From UMGS172 sp045647525 (GTDB lineage Bacteria > Bacillota > Clostridia > Oscillospirales > Acutalibacteraceae): a stretch of 17,088 nucleotides of DNA. Position 1 is the stretch's first letter. The number at the start of each line of letters is the position of its first letter. The notes beneath the pieces are model-generated. The model saw nothing but the letters and a program-made list of their open reading frames with translations, was not told where the DNA came from and did no database searches. The translations under genes and the position numbers were made by a program. The DNA lies in contig JAZRMK010000072.1 in assembly GCA_045647525.1 (NCBI GenBank), positions 1-17,088 on the forward strand. The letters are read 5' to 3'. Below are positions 6,069 through 13,847 of this stretch, one piece after another.

Positions 6069-6573
6069 TATCGTTCTGTGTGGATTTATGGGTTGCGGCA
6101 AGACCACTGTCGGTAAGGATTTGGCAGAAAATCTTGGCTATACATTCATTGACACTGATGAGTTTATAGAAAAAAGAGAAAATATGTCGGTCAGCGATAT
6201 TTTCGCTCAAAAAGGCGAGCCTTATTTTCGTTCGGTCGAAACCGAGGTAACAAAGGAATTGGCAGAAAGACAAGGACTTGTTATCGCCACCGGCGGCGGT
6301 ATGATGTTAAATTCACAAAACGCCGAAAACCTCAACAAAACCGGTGTTTCGTTTTGGATAAAAGCAAGCGTTGAAACTATCCTTCAACGTTTAAAAGGCG
6401 ACACCACCCGTCCCCTGCTCCAAAGAGAAGACAAAGACGCGGCGATCAGAGAGTTGTTGCAAAAAAGAGAACCTTTTTATTTAAAGCATTCCAACTTTTG
6501 TATAGACGGTGAAGGCGAGCCAAAAGAGGTCGTCGAGAGAATCTTGAAAGCATTGGAAAAAGGCAGGCTTTAA
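6058..6573 (+). CDS. aroK: shikimate kinase
   Basis: It phosphorylates shikimate at the 3-OH with ATP. The 171-residue protein is a single-domain P-loop kinase: Walker A GFMGCGKTT at residues 9-17, shikimate/Mg-binding FIDTDEFIE (Asp32, Asp34), the FRSVE arginine, the ATGGGMML glycine triplet, and the LID region with TTRPLL. The start lies inside aroE with GGAG about 11 nt upstream. It is followed by 84 nt containing a strong promoter, so aroE-aroK could be a separately controlled upstream part of the operon. Whether paralogues exist cannot be seen. Confidence 0.96.
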   Translation: MQNNIVLCGFMGCGKTTVGKDLAENLGYTFIDTDEFIEKRENMSVSDIFAQKGEPYFRSVETEVTKELAERQGLVIATGGGMMLNSQNAENLNKTGVSFWIKASVETILQRLKGDTTRPLLQREDKDAAIRELLQKREPFYLKHSNFCIDGEGEPKEVVERILKALEKGRL

Positions 6574-6585
6574 TGGTCTGCTTGC

Positions 6586-6614
6586 TTGACAGATTTTTAA
6601 TAATAGTATATTAT
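6586..6614 (+). promoter_or_regulatory. strong internal promoter upstream of aroF
   Basis: A perfect TTGACA (6586-6591), a 17-nt spacer and TATTAT (6609-6614) are present. The predicted start is near 6621, 37 nt before aroF. This lets aroF-aroB-aroA-aroC-pheA be expressed apart from aroE-aroK. The leader is too short for a T-box or a leader-peptide attenuator. Confidence 0.8.
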
Positions 6615-6619
6615 TAAAA
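6595..6619. promoter_or_regulatory. perfect 11-bp inverted repeat over the aroF promoter, candidate operator
   Basis: The arms at 6595-6605 and 6609-6619 are exact reverse complements, separated by GTA. Together they cover the promoter spacer and the whole -10 box. The position is that of a repressor operator that would block RNA polymerase. The arms are pure A/T, which raises the chance expectation, but 11 consecutive matched pairs is long. No regulator gene lies nearby. Confidence 0.45.
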
Positions 6620-6657
6620 GATAATAATCTTTGCAATTTTTGAAGAAGGTTAAATAG

Positions 6658-7683
6658 ATGATTGTAATTTTAAAAAGCGGTATAACTGCTGAACAAACCG
6701 AGCAGTTTTCCAACATACTTCGTAAAAGATACAATGTCGATATACATACGTCAGTCGGTGCACAATCGACTGTTTTAGGCTTAGTTGGCGACACCAAGGC
6801 TATCGACGTCGACTCGGTGAGCGCTTTCCCGATAGTTGAAGCAGTGCGTCGTGTTCAGGAGCCCTATAAAAAAGCCAACCGCAAGTTCCACCCCGAAGAC
6901 ACGGTCATAAACATTTCGGGCCACGAGATCGGTGGCGGCAGTTTGCAGCTTATTGCCGGACCATGTTCGGTTGAATCAAAAGAACAGATTACGGGTATTG
7001 CTCAATCGGTAAAGAAAAGTGGTGCCAATTTCCTTCGTGGCGGTGCTTTCAAGCCCCGTACTTCGCCCTATGCGTTCCAGGGGTTGCGCCAGGGTGGTCT
7101 GGAACTTTTGTCCGAAGCCAAGAAAAAGACAGGAATGCCGATAGTCACCGAAATAATGAGTGCTGACCATATTGAATTCTTCGATGATGTTGATATCATA
7201 CAGGTCGGTGCTAGAAATATGCAGAATTTCGAGTTGCTCAAAGAGCTCGGCAAGACCGACAAGCCGATTCTTTTAAAACGAGGTCTTGCAAATACCATCG
7301 AGGAAACACTCATGAGTGCTGAATACATTATGAGCAACGGCAATGAGAACGTTATACTCTGTGAGCGAGGCATCAGAACATACGAAACCTTCACAAGAAA
7401 TACGTTTGACGTTTCGGCAGTTCCTATTTTTAAAAGACTGTCCCATCTGCCCGTTGTTGTTGACCCTTCGCACGCATCGGGAATCCCGTGGCTTATTGAA
7501 CCGTTATCGTTAGCCGCCGTTGCAGCGGGTGCTGACGGACTTATAATTGAGGTCCACAATGACCCGCCTCACGCACTTTGCGACGGTGCGCAGAGCATCA
7601 CGCCCGAACAGTTCAAATCTCTTTCGGATAAACTTTTCAGTATATCCGATGCAGTCAAAGCCGTTACGAATAGCAAAAATTAA
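6658..7683 (+). CDS. aroF: 3-deoxy-7-phosphoheptulonate (DAHP) synthase, regulated type with N-terminal ferredoxin-like domain
   Basis: It condenses phosphoenolpyruvate and erythrose 4-phosphate, the committed step of the shikimate pathway. Of 341 residues, about 1-70 form a small ACT-like/ferredoxin-like domain (MIVILKSGITAEQTEQFS...), as in Thermotoga-type enzymes, where it mediates feedback inhibition by Tyr or Phe. The rest is the TIM barrel. Catalytic features are AGPCSVES with metal ligand Cys103, FKPRTSPYAFQG for substrate phosphate, LKRG, DPSHASG with His272, IIEVHNDP with Glu298 and CDGAQS with Asp309, so all four metal ligands are present. ATG at 6658 follows GAAGAAGG by 8 nt. It is the first gene after the internal promoter, fitting its role as the entry and control point. 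The symbol follows Firmicutes usage. Confidence 0.96.
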   Translation: MIVILKSGITAEQTEQFSNILRKRYNVDIHTSVGAQSTVLGLVGDTKAIDVDSVSAFPIVEAVRRVQEPYKKANRKFHPEDTVINISGHEIGGGSLQLIAGPCSVESKEQITGIAQSVKKSGANFLRGGAFKPRTSPYAFQGLRQGGLELLSEAKKKTGMPIVTEIMSADHIEFFDDVDIIQVGARNMQNFELLKELGKTDKPILLKRGLANTIEETLMSAEYIMSNGNENVILCERGIRTYETFTRNTFDVSAVPIFKRLSHLPVVVDPSHASGIPWLIEPLSLAAVAAGADGLIIEVHNDPPHALCDGAQSITPEQFKSLSDKLFSISDAVKAVTNSKN

Positions 7684-7695
7684 GGAGCAAAGTCT

Positions 7696-8754
7696 ATGTC
7701 TGTCATAAACGTCAAAACACCGAGACAGTACGATATTATAATTGAAAACGGAATTCTTGATAAATGCAGCAGTATAATACGCAAAGCGGTCAAGGGAAAC
7801 AACTGCGTTATAGTTACCGATTCCAACGTGGAACCCTTGTATCTTGAAACCGTAAAAACTTCCATTGCATCGGAAGGTATATCGGTTGAAACTTTTGTGT
7901 TTCCCGCAGGCGAAGAAAATAAAACATTCAAAACTGTTGAGAACATTTTAGGCGCTTTCTGCAAAGCAGGACTCACCCGTTCGGATTTTGCCGTAGCTTT
8001 GGGCGGCGGTGTTACAGGTGATCTTACGGGTTTTGCCTCCGCTATATATATGCGAGGTATTGCTTATGTTGGTATCCCTACTACCCTGCTTTCGCAAATC
8101 GATTCATCGGTAGGCGGAAAAACCGGTTGCGACCTTCCCTTTGGAAAAAATCTTGTAGGTTCTTTCCACGCACCAAAGGCCGTTATTATTGACCCTTTGT
8201 GCCTGAATACCCTCCCTGTGCGCGTTTTCAACGACGGACTGGGTGAGGCTATAAAATACGGTGTTATAAAGTCGGAATCCCTTTTTGACCGGCTTATGAA
8301 CGAGGATGCAAAGGATTTTCTCAACGAATTGATTGAGGAATGTGTTTCAATAAAACGTGACGTTACCGAAAACGACTTCTTCGAAAAAGGCGAGCGTATG
8401 CTTCTAAACTACGGACATACCATCGGTCACGCCATTGAAAAATATTATAATTACAAAGACATTACCCACGGCGAAGCCGTAAGTATCGGTATGGTAACAA
8501 TGGCCGCCGCAGCCGAAAGGAACGGCATTTGTGAAGAAGGTCTGGCCAAAAAGATCACTAAGTGTCTTCACAAATATGCCCTTCCCGCTACAACGGCTAT
8601 CGAGCTTGATAAACTCTGTCAAGGCGCTTTGAACGATAAAAAGCGTCGCGGCAAAGATATAAAGATCGTACTGCCTGAAAAAATCGGTTCATGTGTTATC
8701 AAAACCGTTCCTGCCGACAGTTTGGCAGAGTATCTCGGAGGCGAAAATAAATGA
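7696..8754 (+). CDS. aroB: 3-dehydroquinate synthase
   Basis: It cyclises DAHP to 3-dehydroquinate using catalytic NAD+ and a divalent metal. Its 352 residues are typical. The NAD-binding region has ALGGGVTGDLTGFAS and GIPTTLLSQIDSSVGGKTG. Metal ligands are Glu184 (GLGEAIKYG), His241 (NYGHTIGHAIE) and His258 (THGEAVSIGM), with the same 17-residue His-His spacing as E. coli AroB. The Shine-Dalgarno AAGGAG overlaps the aroF stop codon (TAAGGAG), leaving 12 nt between the genes. It overlaps aroA by 4 nt (ATGA). Confidence 0.97.
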   Translation: MSVINVKTPRQYDIIIENGILDKCSSIIRKAVKGNNCVIVTDSNVEPLYLETVKTSIASEGISVETFVFPAGEENKTFKTVENILGAFCKAGLTRSDFAVALGGGVTGDLTGFASAIYMRGIAYVGIPTTLLSQIDSSVGGKTGCDLPFGKNLVGSFHAPKAVIIDPLCLNTLPVRVFNDGLGEAIKYGVIKSESLFDRLMNEDAKDFLNELIEECVSIKRDVTENDFFEKGERMLLNYGHTIGHAIEKYYNYKDITHGEAVSIGMVTMAAAAERNGICEEGLAKKITKCLHKYALPATTAIELDKLCQGALNDKKRRGKDIKIVLPEKIGSCVIKTVPADSLAEYLGGENK

Positions 8755-10025
8755 AAATGAAGGTATCAATAAACCCTTCTTCGCTTCACGGAACGGTGAC
8801 TGCTCCGCCATCAAAATCCGCAGGGCACAGAAGCATAATTTGTGCCGCCCTTGCCAACTCACCCGTGACTATTTTCAACTGCGGTGAATCGGATGATATG
8901 ACGGCGACGATCAACAGCATTAAAGGTTTGGGAGCTACTGTGGAGCGCAGTGGTTCGACACTTTATATAACACCCGCAAAGCGAAACACCGAAAATGCAG
9001 TTATTGACTGCAACGAATCGGGCTCGACGGCGCGGTTTATGATTCCTGTTGCTGCCGCTTTGGGTGTGAAAAATGTCACATTTACCGGCAAAGGACGATT
9101 GCCTCAACGCCCCTTTGGAATCCTCAGCGATGCTTTAAGACAAAACGGTGTAGAGGTTTCGAGTGATACATTGCCAATGACCGTTTCAGGCAGATTGAAA
9201 TGCGGAACATTTCATATTCCCGGCAACGTCAGTTCGCAGTACATAAGCGGTCTTTTGTTAGGTTTATCCATGGTCGAGGGGGAATCGCAGATCATATTGA
9301 CCTCTCCTCTGGAATCGGAACCGTATGTTGATATCACGATCAAAGAATTAAAGGCTTTCGGCGCCGACATCCGCCGCACCGAGCAGGGCTACTTCATAAA
9401 AGGGCAAAATGCCCTTACCGCTGCACAGCGCACCGTTGAAGGCGACTGGTCGCAGGCAGCATTTTTCCTTTGCGGCGGTGCCGTTTCAAACGGCGTTACC
9501 GTAAAAGGACTTAGAATGGACTCCTTACAGGGTGACAAGGAAATTGTTGACCTGCTTTGCCGTTTCGGTGCAGATATTACAGTGGACGGCGACTCGGTCG
9601 AGGTCATTCCTAAAAAGCTCAAGGGTATCGAAATCGATGCAAGCCAGATTCCCGACCTTGTTCCCATTCTGGCTGTCACCGCTGCTTTTGCCGAAGGCAC
9701 GACCGTTATAAAAAACGCCGAGCGTCTTCGAATAAAAGAAAGCGACCGAATCAAAGAAACCGTTTCCAGACTTGTGAAATTCGGTATAAACGCTCACGAA
9801 ACTGACGACGGAATGATTATTGAAGGAGGCGTGTCACACGGCTGTGACATAACCTCTGCCAACGATCACAGAATCGTTATGGCTTTCAGTGTTCTGGCGG
9901 CCAATTCCTGCGGCACATCAAATATCGATGGTGCCGAAGCAATAAATAAATCCTATCCTCTGTTTTTTGAGGATTTTATTAAAATCGGAGGGGATGCTAC
10001 ATGTCATCCGCAATTGGAGATTTGA
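8751..10025 (+). CDS. aroA: 5-enolpyruvylshikimate-3-phosphate synthase
   Basis: It transfers the enolpyruvyl group of PEP to shikimate 3-phosphate. The 424 residues form the two-domain inverted alpha/beta barrel. Visible signatures are APPSKSAGHRSIICAAL (phosphate-binding Lys and Arg), DCNESGSTARFM (the PEP/glyphosate loop), GKGRLPQRP, SSQYISGLLL, GDWSQAAFFL, LRIKESDRI and NDHRIVMAF. In the loop the glycine corresponding to E. coli Gly96 is kept, but the position matching Pro101 appears to be Phe. ATG at 8751 has GGAGG 9 nt upstream; a second ATG at 8757 is too far from it. It overlaps aroB by 4 nt and aroC by 25 nt, indicating tight coupling. Confidence 0.97.
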   Translation: MKMKVSINPSSLHGTVTAPPSKSAGHRSIICAALANSPVTIFNCGESDDMTATINSIKGLGATVERSGSTLYITPAKRNTENAVIDCNESGSTARFMIPVAAALGVKNVTFTGKGRLPQRPFGILSDALRQNGVEVSSDTLPMTVSGRLKCGTFHIPGNVSSQYISGLLLGLSMVEGESQIILTSPLESEPYVDITIKELKAFGADIRRTEQGYFIKGQNALTAAQRTVEGDWSQAAFFLCGGAVSNGVTVKGLRMDSLQGDKEIVDLLCRFGADITVDGDSVEVIPKKLKGIEIDASQIPDLVPILAVTAAFAEGTTVIKNAERLRIKESDRIKETVSRLVKFGINAHETDDGMIIEGGVSHGCDITSANDHRIVMAFSVLAANSCGTSNIDGAEAINKSYPLFFEDFIKIGGDATCHPQLEI

Positions 10026-11089
10026 TTAAAACCACTGTATTCGGTGAGAGCCACGGTCCCGCTATCGGTGCCGTAATGGATGCTCCGCCGGCAGGGTATG
10101 CAATAGATTTTGAATCGGTATTAACCCAGATGCGCCGACGCGCCCCCGGTCAAGACCCTACTGCTACATCCAGAAAAGAGACCGATGTTCCTGAATTTTT
10201 ATCAGGACTGAACAACGGCATTACAACAGGTGCGCCTTTGGCTGCTATTATACGCAATTCTGACCAGAGATCAAAAAACTATGACAACATCGCGGCCTGT
10301 CCCCGTCCCTCTCATGCCGACTATGCCGCCGGTGTGCGTTATAACGGCTTTAATGATATCAGAGGTGGCGGCAACTTTTCAGGACGTCTTACTGCTCCGC
10401 TGACCGCTTTGGGTGCAGTAGCACGTCAGATCTTAGAGAAAAACGGAATTGTTATCGGCGGGCACGTATCGTCTATCGGTCATTCGTTTGACATTCCTTT
10501 TGACGCTGTGAATGTCACTGCCGAAGAATTGAATGAACTTAACAAACAGTATTTCTCCGTGATTTCTTGCGACGCAAAGACTGCTATGGAAAGTGAAATT
10601 GCCGACGCCAAAAGTTCAGGTGACAGTATCGGCGGTGAGGTTGAAATTGCCGTTACGGGATTACCTGCCGGTATCGGCTCTCCGACCGTAAGAGGACTTG
10701 AAAACGTGATTTCGTCTGCCGTTTTTGCTGTTCCTGCCGTAAAGGGCATTGAATTCGGTGACGGTTTTGGATTCAGTTCTATGCGAGGCAGTGAAGTCAA
10801 CGATACAATGTATTACGAAGGTGAAACGGTCAAGTGTCGCACTAATCATTGTGGTGGCATAACAGGTGGTATTTCCAACGGTATGCCGCTTATCATCCGT
10901 GTTGCCTTAAAGCCGACTCCTTCTATCGCTATGGAACAGAACACTGTCAACCTTTGCAAAAAGGAAAATGACACCCTCACAATTGAAGGTCGCCACGACC
11001 CCTGCATTGTTCCAAGAGCTTTACCTGCTATTGAAGCTGCAATAGCTCTCGCTCTCCTCGACATTGTATCGGAGGTAATAAAGCTGTGA
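10001..11089 (+). CDS. aroC: chorismate synthase
   Basis: This reduced-FMN-dependent enzyme makes chorismate by 1,4-elimination of phosphate from EPSP. It has 362 residues and all family signatures: GESHGPAIGAVMDAPPAG at the start, RRRAPGQ, RPSHADYAAG with a catalytic His, RGGGNFSGRLTAPL, GGITGGISNGMPL, KPTPSI and RHDPCIVPRALPAIEAA. ATG at 10001 has GGAGG 9 nt upstream, inside the end of aroA. Its stop overlaps the pheA GTG start by 4 nt (GTGA). Chorismate is the branch point for Phe, Tyr, Trp and folate; only the Phe branch gene follows here. Confidence 0.98.
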   Translation: MSSAIGDLIKTTVFGESHGPAIGAVMDAPPAGYAIDFESVLTQMRRRAPGQDPTATSRKETDVPEFLSGLNNGITTGAPLAAIIRNSDQRSKNYDNIAACPRPSHADYAAGVRYNGFNDIRGGGNFSGRLTAPLTALGAVARQILEKNGIVIGGHVSSIGHSFDIPFDAVNVTAEELNELNKQYFSVISCDAKTAMESEIADAKSSGDSIGGEVEIAVTGLPAGIGSPTVRGLENVISSAVFAVPAVKGIEFGDGFGFSSMRGSEVNDTMYYEGETVKCRTNHCGGITGGISNGMPLIIRVALKPTPSIAMEQNTVNLCKKENDTLTIEGRHDPCIVPRALPAIEAAIALALLDIVSEVIKL

Positions 11090-12198
11090 GTTTAGACGAT
11101 ATCAGAAAAGAGATCGACGCAATTGACAAAGAACTGGTGCCGCTTATTTCCAAGCGAATGGACTGTTCTTTGAAGGTTGCCGAAATTAAGAAAAAAGAGA
11201 ATCTGCCCGTTTACCGCCCCGGTCGTGAGAAGGAGATACTTGACCGTGTCGAGTTAAACGGCGGCGAGCACGGCAGATATGTAAGAAATATTTATCAGTC
11301 CATTATGACCGTCAGCCGCGCCTTGCAGAATGATACCCTTTTTTGCGACAACGGTTTTGCCAAAAGAATAGCCGCTATTCCGCCGGCAACCGAATATAAA
11401 AGGGTTGTTTGTCAAGGTGCCGAAGGTGCCTTTTCGCACGCAGCAGCCAAGTATATGTTCGGCGAACGTGATTTTGAGTTTTACAAAAACTTTGAAGATG
11501 TTTTTGATGAAATATCAAAGGACGAAGATGCCGTCGGAATACTTCCTGTCGAAAACTCAACAGCAGGCTATGTTACCAACGTCTATGACCTTATGCTCAA
11601 ATACGGTCATTGGATAGTCAAGGCTACCGCGTTAGACGTTTCACAGAACTTGCTTTCAATTGGAGATTTGAGCAATATAAAAACTGTGTACTCACACCCT
11701 CACGCATTAAAGCAGTGTTCAAAGTTTATAAAAGAACACGGTCTTACGGCTATTGAGTTTGAAAATACTGCATTGGCAGTAAAGTATGTTGCCGGTCTTA
11801 ACGACCCGACCGTTGCTGCAATCGGCTCAACCACAGCTGCCGAACTTTACTCGCTTCCCGTTGTTGCCGAAGCAATTCAGAACGAAACCGATAACATCAC
11901 CCGTTTTATCGCAATTTCCAAAAAGCCGTTCATTGACCCTCACAGCAATAAAGTAAGCCTTGCATTCGAAATTCCGCATGAAAAAGGTTCTCTTTATTCT
12001 ATGCTCGGAAGGTTTGCCGATTTGGGATTGAATCTAACTAAGATCGAATCCCGACCCGCAGGTCATAACTTTGAGTACAGATTCTATATCGACTTTGCAG
12101 GCAACGTTTTCGACAAAAGCGTGTTAAACCTCCTGTCTGCGTTGGAGTCCGAACTTTCATATTTTGTTTTTTTGGGAAATTATGTCGATATTTTATGA
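11086..12198 (+). CDS. pheA: bifunctional chorismate mutase / prephenate dehydratase (P-protein)
   Basis: It converts chorismate to prephenate and then to phenylpyruvate, the precursor of phenylalanine. The 370 residues hold three domains in order. An AroQ-type chorismate mutase helix bundle spans about 1-85 (IRKEIDAIDKELVPLISKRM, VYRPGREKEIL). Prephenate dehydratase spans about 105-280 (CQGAEGAFSHAAA, GILPVENSTAG, and NITRF with Thr272-Arg-Phe). A C-terminal ACT domain runs from about 287 (KGSLYSMLGRF and ESRP at 321-324), the elements that bind Phe for feedback inhibition in known P-proteins. The start is GTG with GGAGG 10 nt upstream, overlapping aroC. It is the last aro gene. No intrinsic terminator is visible in the 119 nt after it, so read-through into the LCP gene is possible. 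Confidence 0.96.
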   Translation: MSLDDIRKEIDAIDKELVPLISKRMDCSLKVAEIKKKENLPVYRPGREKEILDRVELNGGEHGRYVRNIYQSIMTVSRALQNDTLFCDNGFAKRIAAIPPATEYKRVVCQGAEGAFSHAAAKYMFGERDFEFYKNFEDVFDEISKDEDAVGILPVENSTAGYVTNVYDLMLKYGHWIVKATALDVSQNLLSIGDLSNIKTVYSHPHALKQCSKFIKEHGLTAIEFENTALAVKYVAGLNDPTVAAIGSTTAAELYSLPVVAEAIQNETDNITRFIAISKKPFIDPHSNKVSLAFEIPHEKGSLYSMLGRFADLGLNLTKIESRPAGHNFEYRFYIDFAGNVFDKSVLNLLSALESELSYFVFLGNYVDIL

Positions 12199-12236
12199 AA
12201 ATTCGGTTAATATGGGCTAAAACTTTTAAATTTGTA

Positions 12237-12270
12237 TCGACTTGACAGAAACTTTGAGTTATAATATTCT
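12237..12270 (+). promoter_or_regulatory. predicted promoter of the LCP-RRE-peptidase-ABC operon
   Basis: Two overlapping readings exist. One is a perfect TTGACA (12242-12247) with a 17-nt spacer to TATTCT (12265-12270). The other is TCGACT (12237-12242) with a 17-nt spacer to a perfect TATAAT (12260-12265). Either places the start near 12272-12277, about 40 nt before the ATG. The rest of the 119-nt gap after pheA shows no terminator hairpin. Confidence 0.6.
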
Positions 12271-12317
12271 TAATAGATATTTATCAATTTGCATTTTTTA
12301 TTTGGAGATGGATTTTA

Positions 12318-13562
12318 ATGAATACGCATCCTGAATATGAAGATATCAGTAGTTCTTCCAAACCACAGGAGCCACAGCCTGTGCCGACCGAAGATTTGGA
12401 TGAGCCTACGATTCTTTTCAGTTCTCTTTCGACCAACGGCGGACAGGAAAGTTCTGCTGTTCAGTCACCGTATAATGATGACGATCTGTTCTTATTTGGA
12501 GATGAAAAAACTAAAATGAGTAAGTCTACTGTCAAAACACCGACCAAGACCTATTCAAAAGCGCAAAAAAGAAAAGCAAGACGTAATATTGCGATTTTTA
12601 ATATCATTACCTCTTTTGTTTTGGCAATTTCTGTGCTTATAACCGGCGTTATGGGTGTTGTTGGTTATTATACCGGTGATATGAACACCGTTACAATAGA
12701 AGAAGAAAAGCTCGGTATCAGTGAACAGGCCTCAAAACTACCCGGTCACATTGTCAACATTGCTCTTTTCGGTATTGACAGCCGTGACACTAACGCTCAT
12801 AACCGTAGCGAAGCCTTGTCAGGTCGTTCCGACTCTATTATCATAGTTTCTATAAACACTTATGATAACACCATTAAACTCTCCTCTATTTTAAGAGATA
12901 GTTGGGTGGACATCGCCAACACCGACAAGAAAAAATACGGTTTCAATAAAATCAATGCCGCATACAGTTTGGGCGGTGCTTCACTTGCCATTAAAACACT
13001 TAATGAAACATTTGAATTGAATGTCAAAGACTATGTTTCCGTGAGTTTGTATCAGCTTATTGCGCTTATTGATATTATGGGTGGTGTTGACATATACATC
13101 ACCGAAGGCGAGCGCAAAGAACTTAACCGCTTGGCAAAAGAAGAAGGCTTTAACGTCGACTATCTTTATGATACAGGGCTTGTCCATTTAAATGGCGGCC
13201 AAGCAATGATCTACTCCCGTATCAGAAAGATCGACGGTACCGAAACCCGTGATTTGAGACAGCAAAAGGTTCTTAACTGCCTCTTTGAAAAACTTCAATC
13301 ACTTGATTCTTCACAGTACCCTACACTTTTAAAATTATTGATGCCTTATGTTGAAACATCGCTTCAATATCAAGAAATACTTGATTTCGCACCGATGCTG
13401 GCACAAGGCCACATAACTCTTCAAAGTCAGAATTTCCCCCGAGGTAACGGAAAAGAAGGTGCTCTCGGTGGCATATTCCCCGATACCAACAACGGTTGGG
13501 TTTGGAAGATTAAAGACCTTGATGCATTGACCGACGCCATCCATAAGTGGATTTATGGATAA
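12318..13562 (+). CDS. LytR-CpsA-Psr (LCP) family cell-wall glycopolymer ligase
   Basis: LCP proteins transfer undecaprenyl-pyrophosphate-linked glycopolymers (teichoic acids, capsule) to peptidoglycan on the outer face of the membrane. The 414 residues comprise an acidic, Ser/Pro-rich cytoplasmic tail of about 85 residues, a basic segment (KAQKRKARRN), one transmembrane helix at about 90-117 and the extracellular LCP domain at about 145-330. LCP signatures are FGIDSRD, GRSDSIIIVSIN, LSSILRDSWV, KINAAYSLGGA, ALIDIMGGVDIYI and MIYSRIRKIDGTETRDLRQQ; the Asp and Arg residues that bind the pyrophosphate are kept. The cytoplasmic tail is longer than in many relatives. TTTGGAG lies 10 nt before the ATG. 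The RRE-like gene starts 24 nt downstream, so the two are probably cotranscribed. Confidence 0.93.
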   Translation: MNTHPEYEDISSSSKPQEPQPVPTEDLDEPTILFSSLSTNGGQESSAVQSPYNDDDLFLFGDEKTKMSKSTVKTPTKTYSKAQKRKARRNIAIFNIITSFVLAISVLITGVMGVVGYYTGDMNTVTIEEEKLGISEQASKLPGHIVNIALFGIDSRDTNAHNRSEALSGRSDSIIIVSINTYDNTIKLSSILRDSWVDIANTDKKKYGFNKINAAYSLGGASLAIKTLNETFELNVKDYVSVSLYQLIALIDIMGGVDIYITEGERKELNRLAKEEGFNVDYLYDTGLVHLNGGQAMIYSRIRKIDGTETRDLRQQKVLNCLFEKLQSLDSSQYPTLLKLLMPYVETSLQYQEILDFAPMLAQGHITLQSQNFPRGNGKEGALGGIFPDTNNGWVWKIKDLDALTDAIHKWIYG

Positions 13563-13586
13563 AATCAAAAGAAAGGATCGATTTTT

Positions 13587-13847
13587 ATGAAAATAGTCGA
13601 TGGCTTTGTTTTAAAAAATATTGCCGACACCAATGTCGTTGTCCCGGTTGGCAACAATGTTTCTTTCCGCGCTATAATTTCTCTGAATGGCTCGGGTGCA
13701 TTCCTTTGGAACCTTTTGACCAAAGACACAGATGAAGAAACGCTGGTTAAGGCACTCACTGCCGAGTATGTTGTAGACGAGGAGACCGCACGCAACGATG
13801 TCAAGGAGTTTATTGATATTATGCGTCGCGCTAACCTTATAGTATGA
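13587..13847 (+). CDS. PqqD-like protein (RiPP recognition element fold)
   Basis: This is a small 86-residue protein. Its pattern is that of the PqqD family (PF05402): an N-terminal strand pair (FVLKNIADTNVVVPVG), then LNGSGAFLWNLLTKDTDEETLV, EYVVDEETARNDVKEFI and a final MRRANLIV helix. This compact winged-helix fold is the RiPP recognition element that binds leader peptides and presents them to modifying enzymes or proteases. PQQ synthesis is unlikely because no pqqA, pqqC or pqqE gene is nearby. AAAGGA lies about 9 nt upstream of the ATG. Its TGA overlaps the peptidase start by 4 nt (ATGA), so the two proteins are probably made together and may act together. The family is called from pattern; the peptide-binding role is inferred. 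Confidence 0.85.
   Translation: MKIVDGFVLKNIADTNVVVPVGNNVSFRAIISLNGSGAFLWNLLTKDTDEETLVKALTAEYVVDEETARNDVKEFIDIMRRANLIV

Noticed and set aside
6615..6657. T-box or leader-peptide attenuator before aroF
   Set aside because: Only 37 nt separate the predicted start from the ATG, and no small reading frame or terminator hairpin fits.
7068..7559. Long antisense frame (163 codons) inside aroF; similar ones at 9389-9754, 14424-14846 and 16119-16619
   Set aside because: All lie fully opposite confidently identified genes, lack ribosome binding sites and show no domain pattern. They arise from codon bias on the coding strand.
12199..12317. Terminator or precursor-peptide gene between pheA and the LCP gene
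   Set aside because: No GC-rich hairpin with a T-tract was found. The only ATG with downstream codons (ATGGGCTAA) stops after two codons.
13587..13847. PQQ biosynthesis protein PqqD in the strict sense
   Set aside because: No pqqA, pqqB, pqqC or pqqE gene is present. The fold is shared by many RRE proteins, so only the family-level call is kept.
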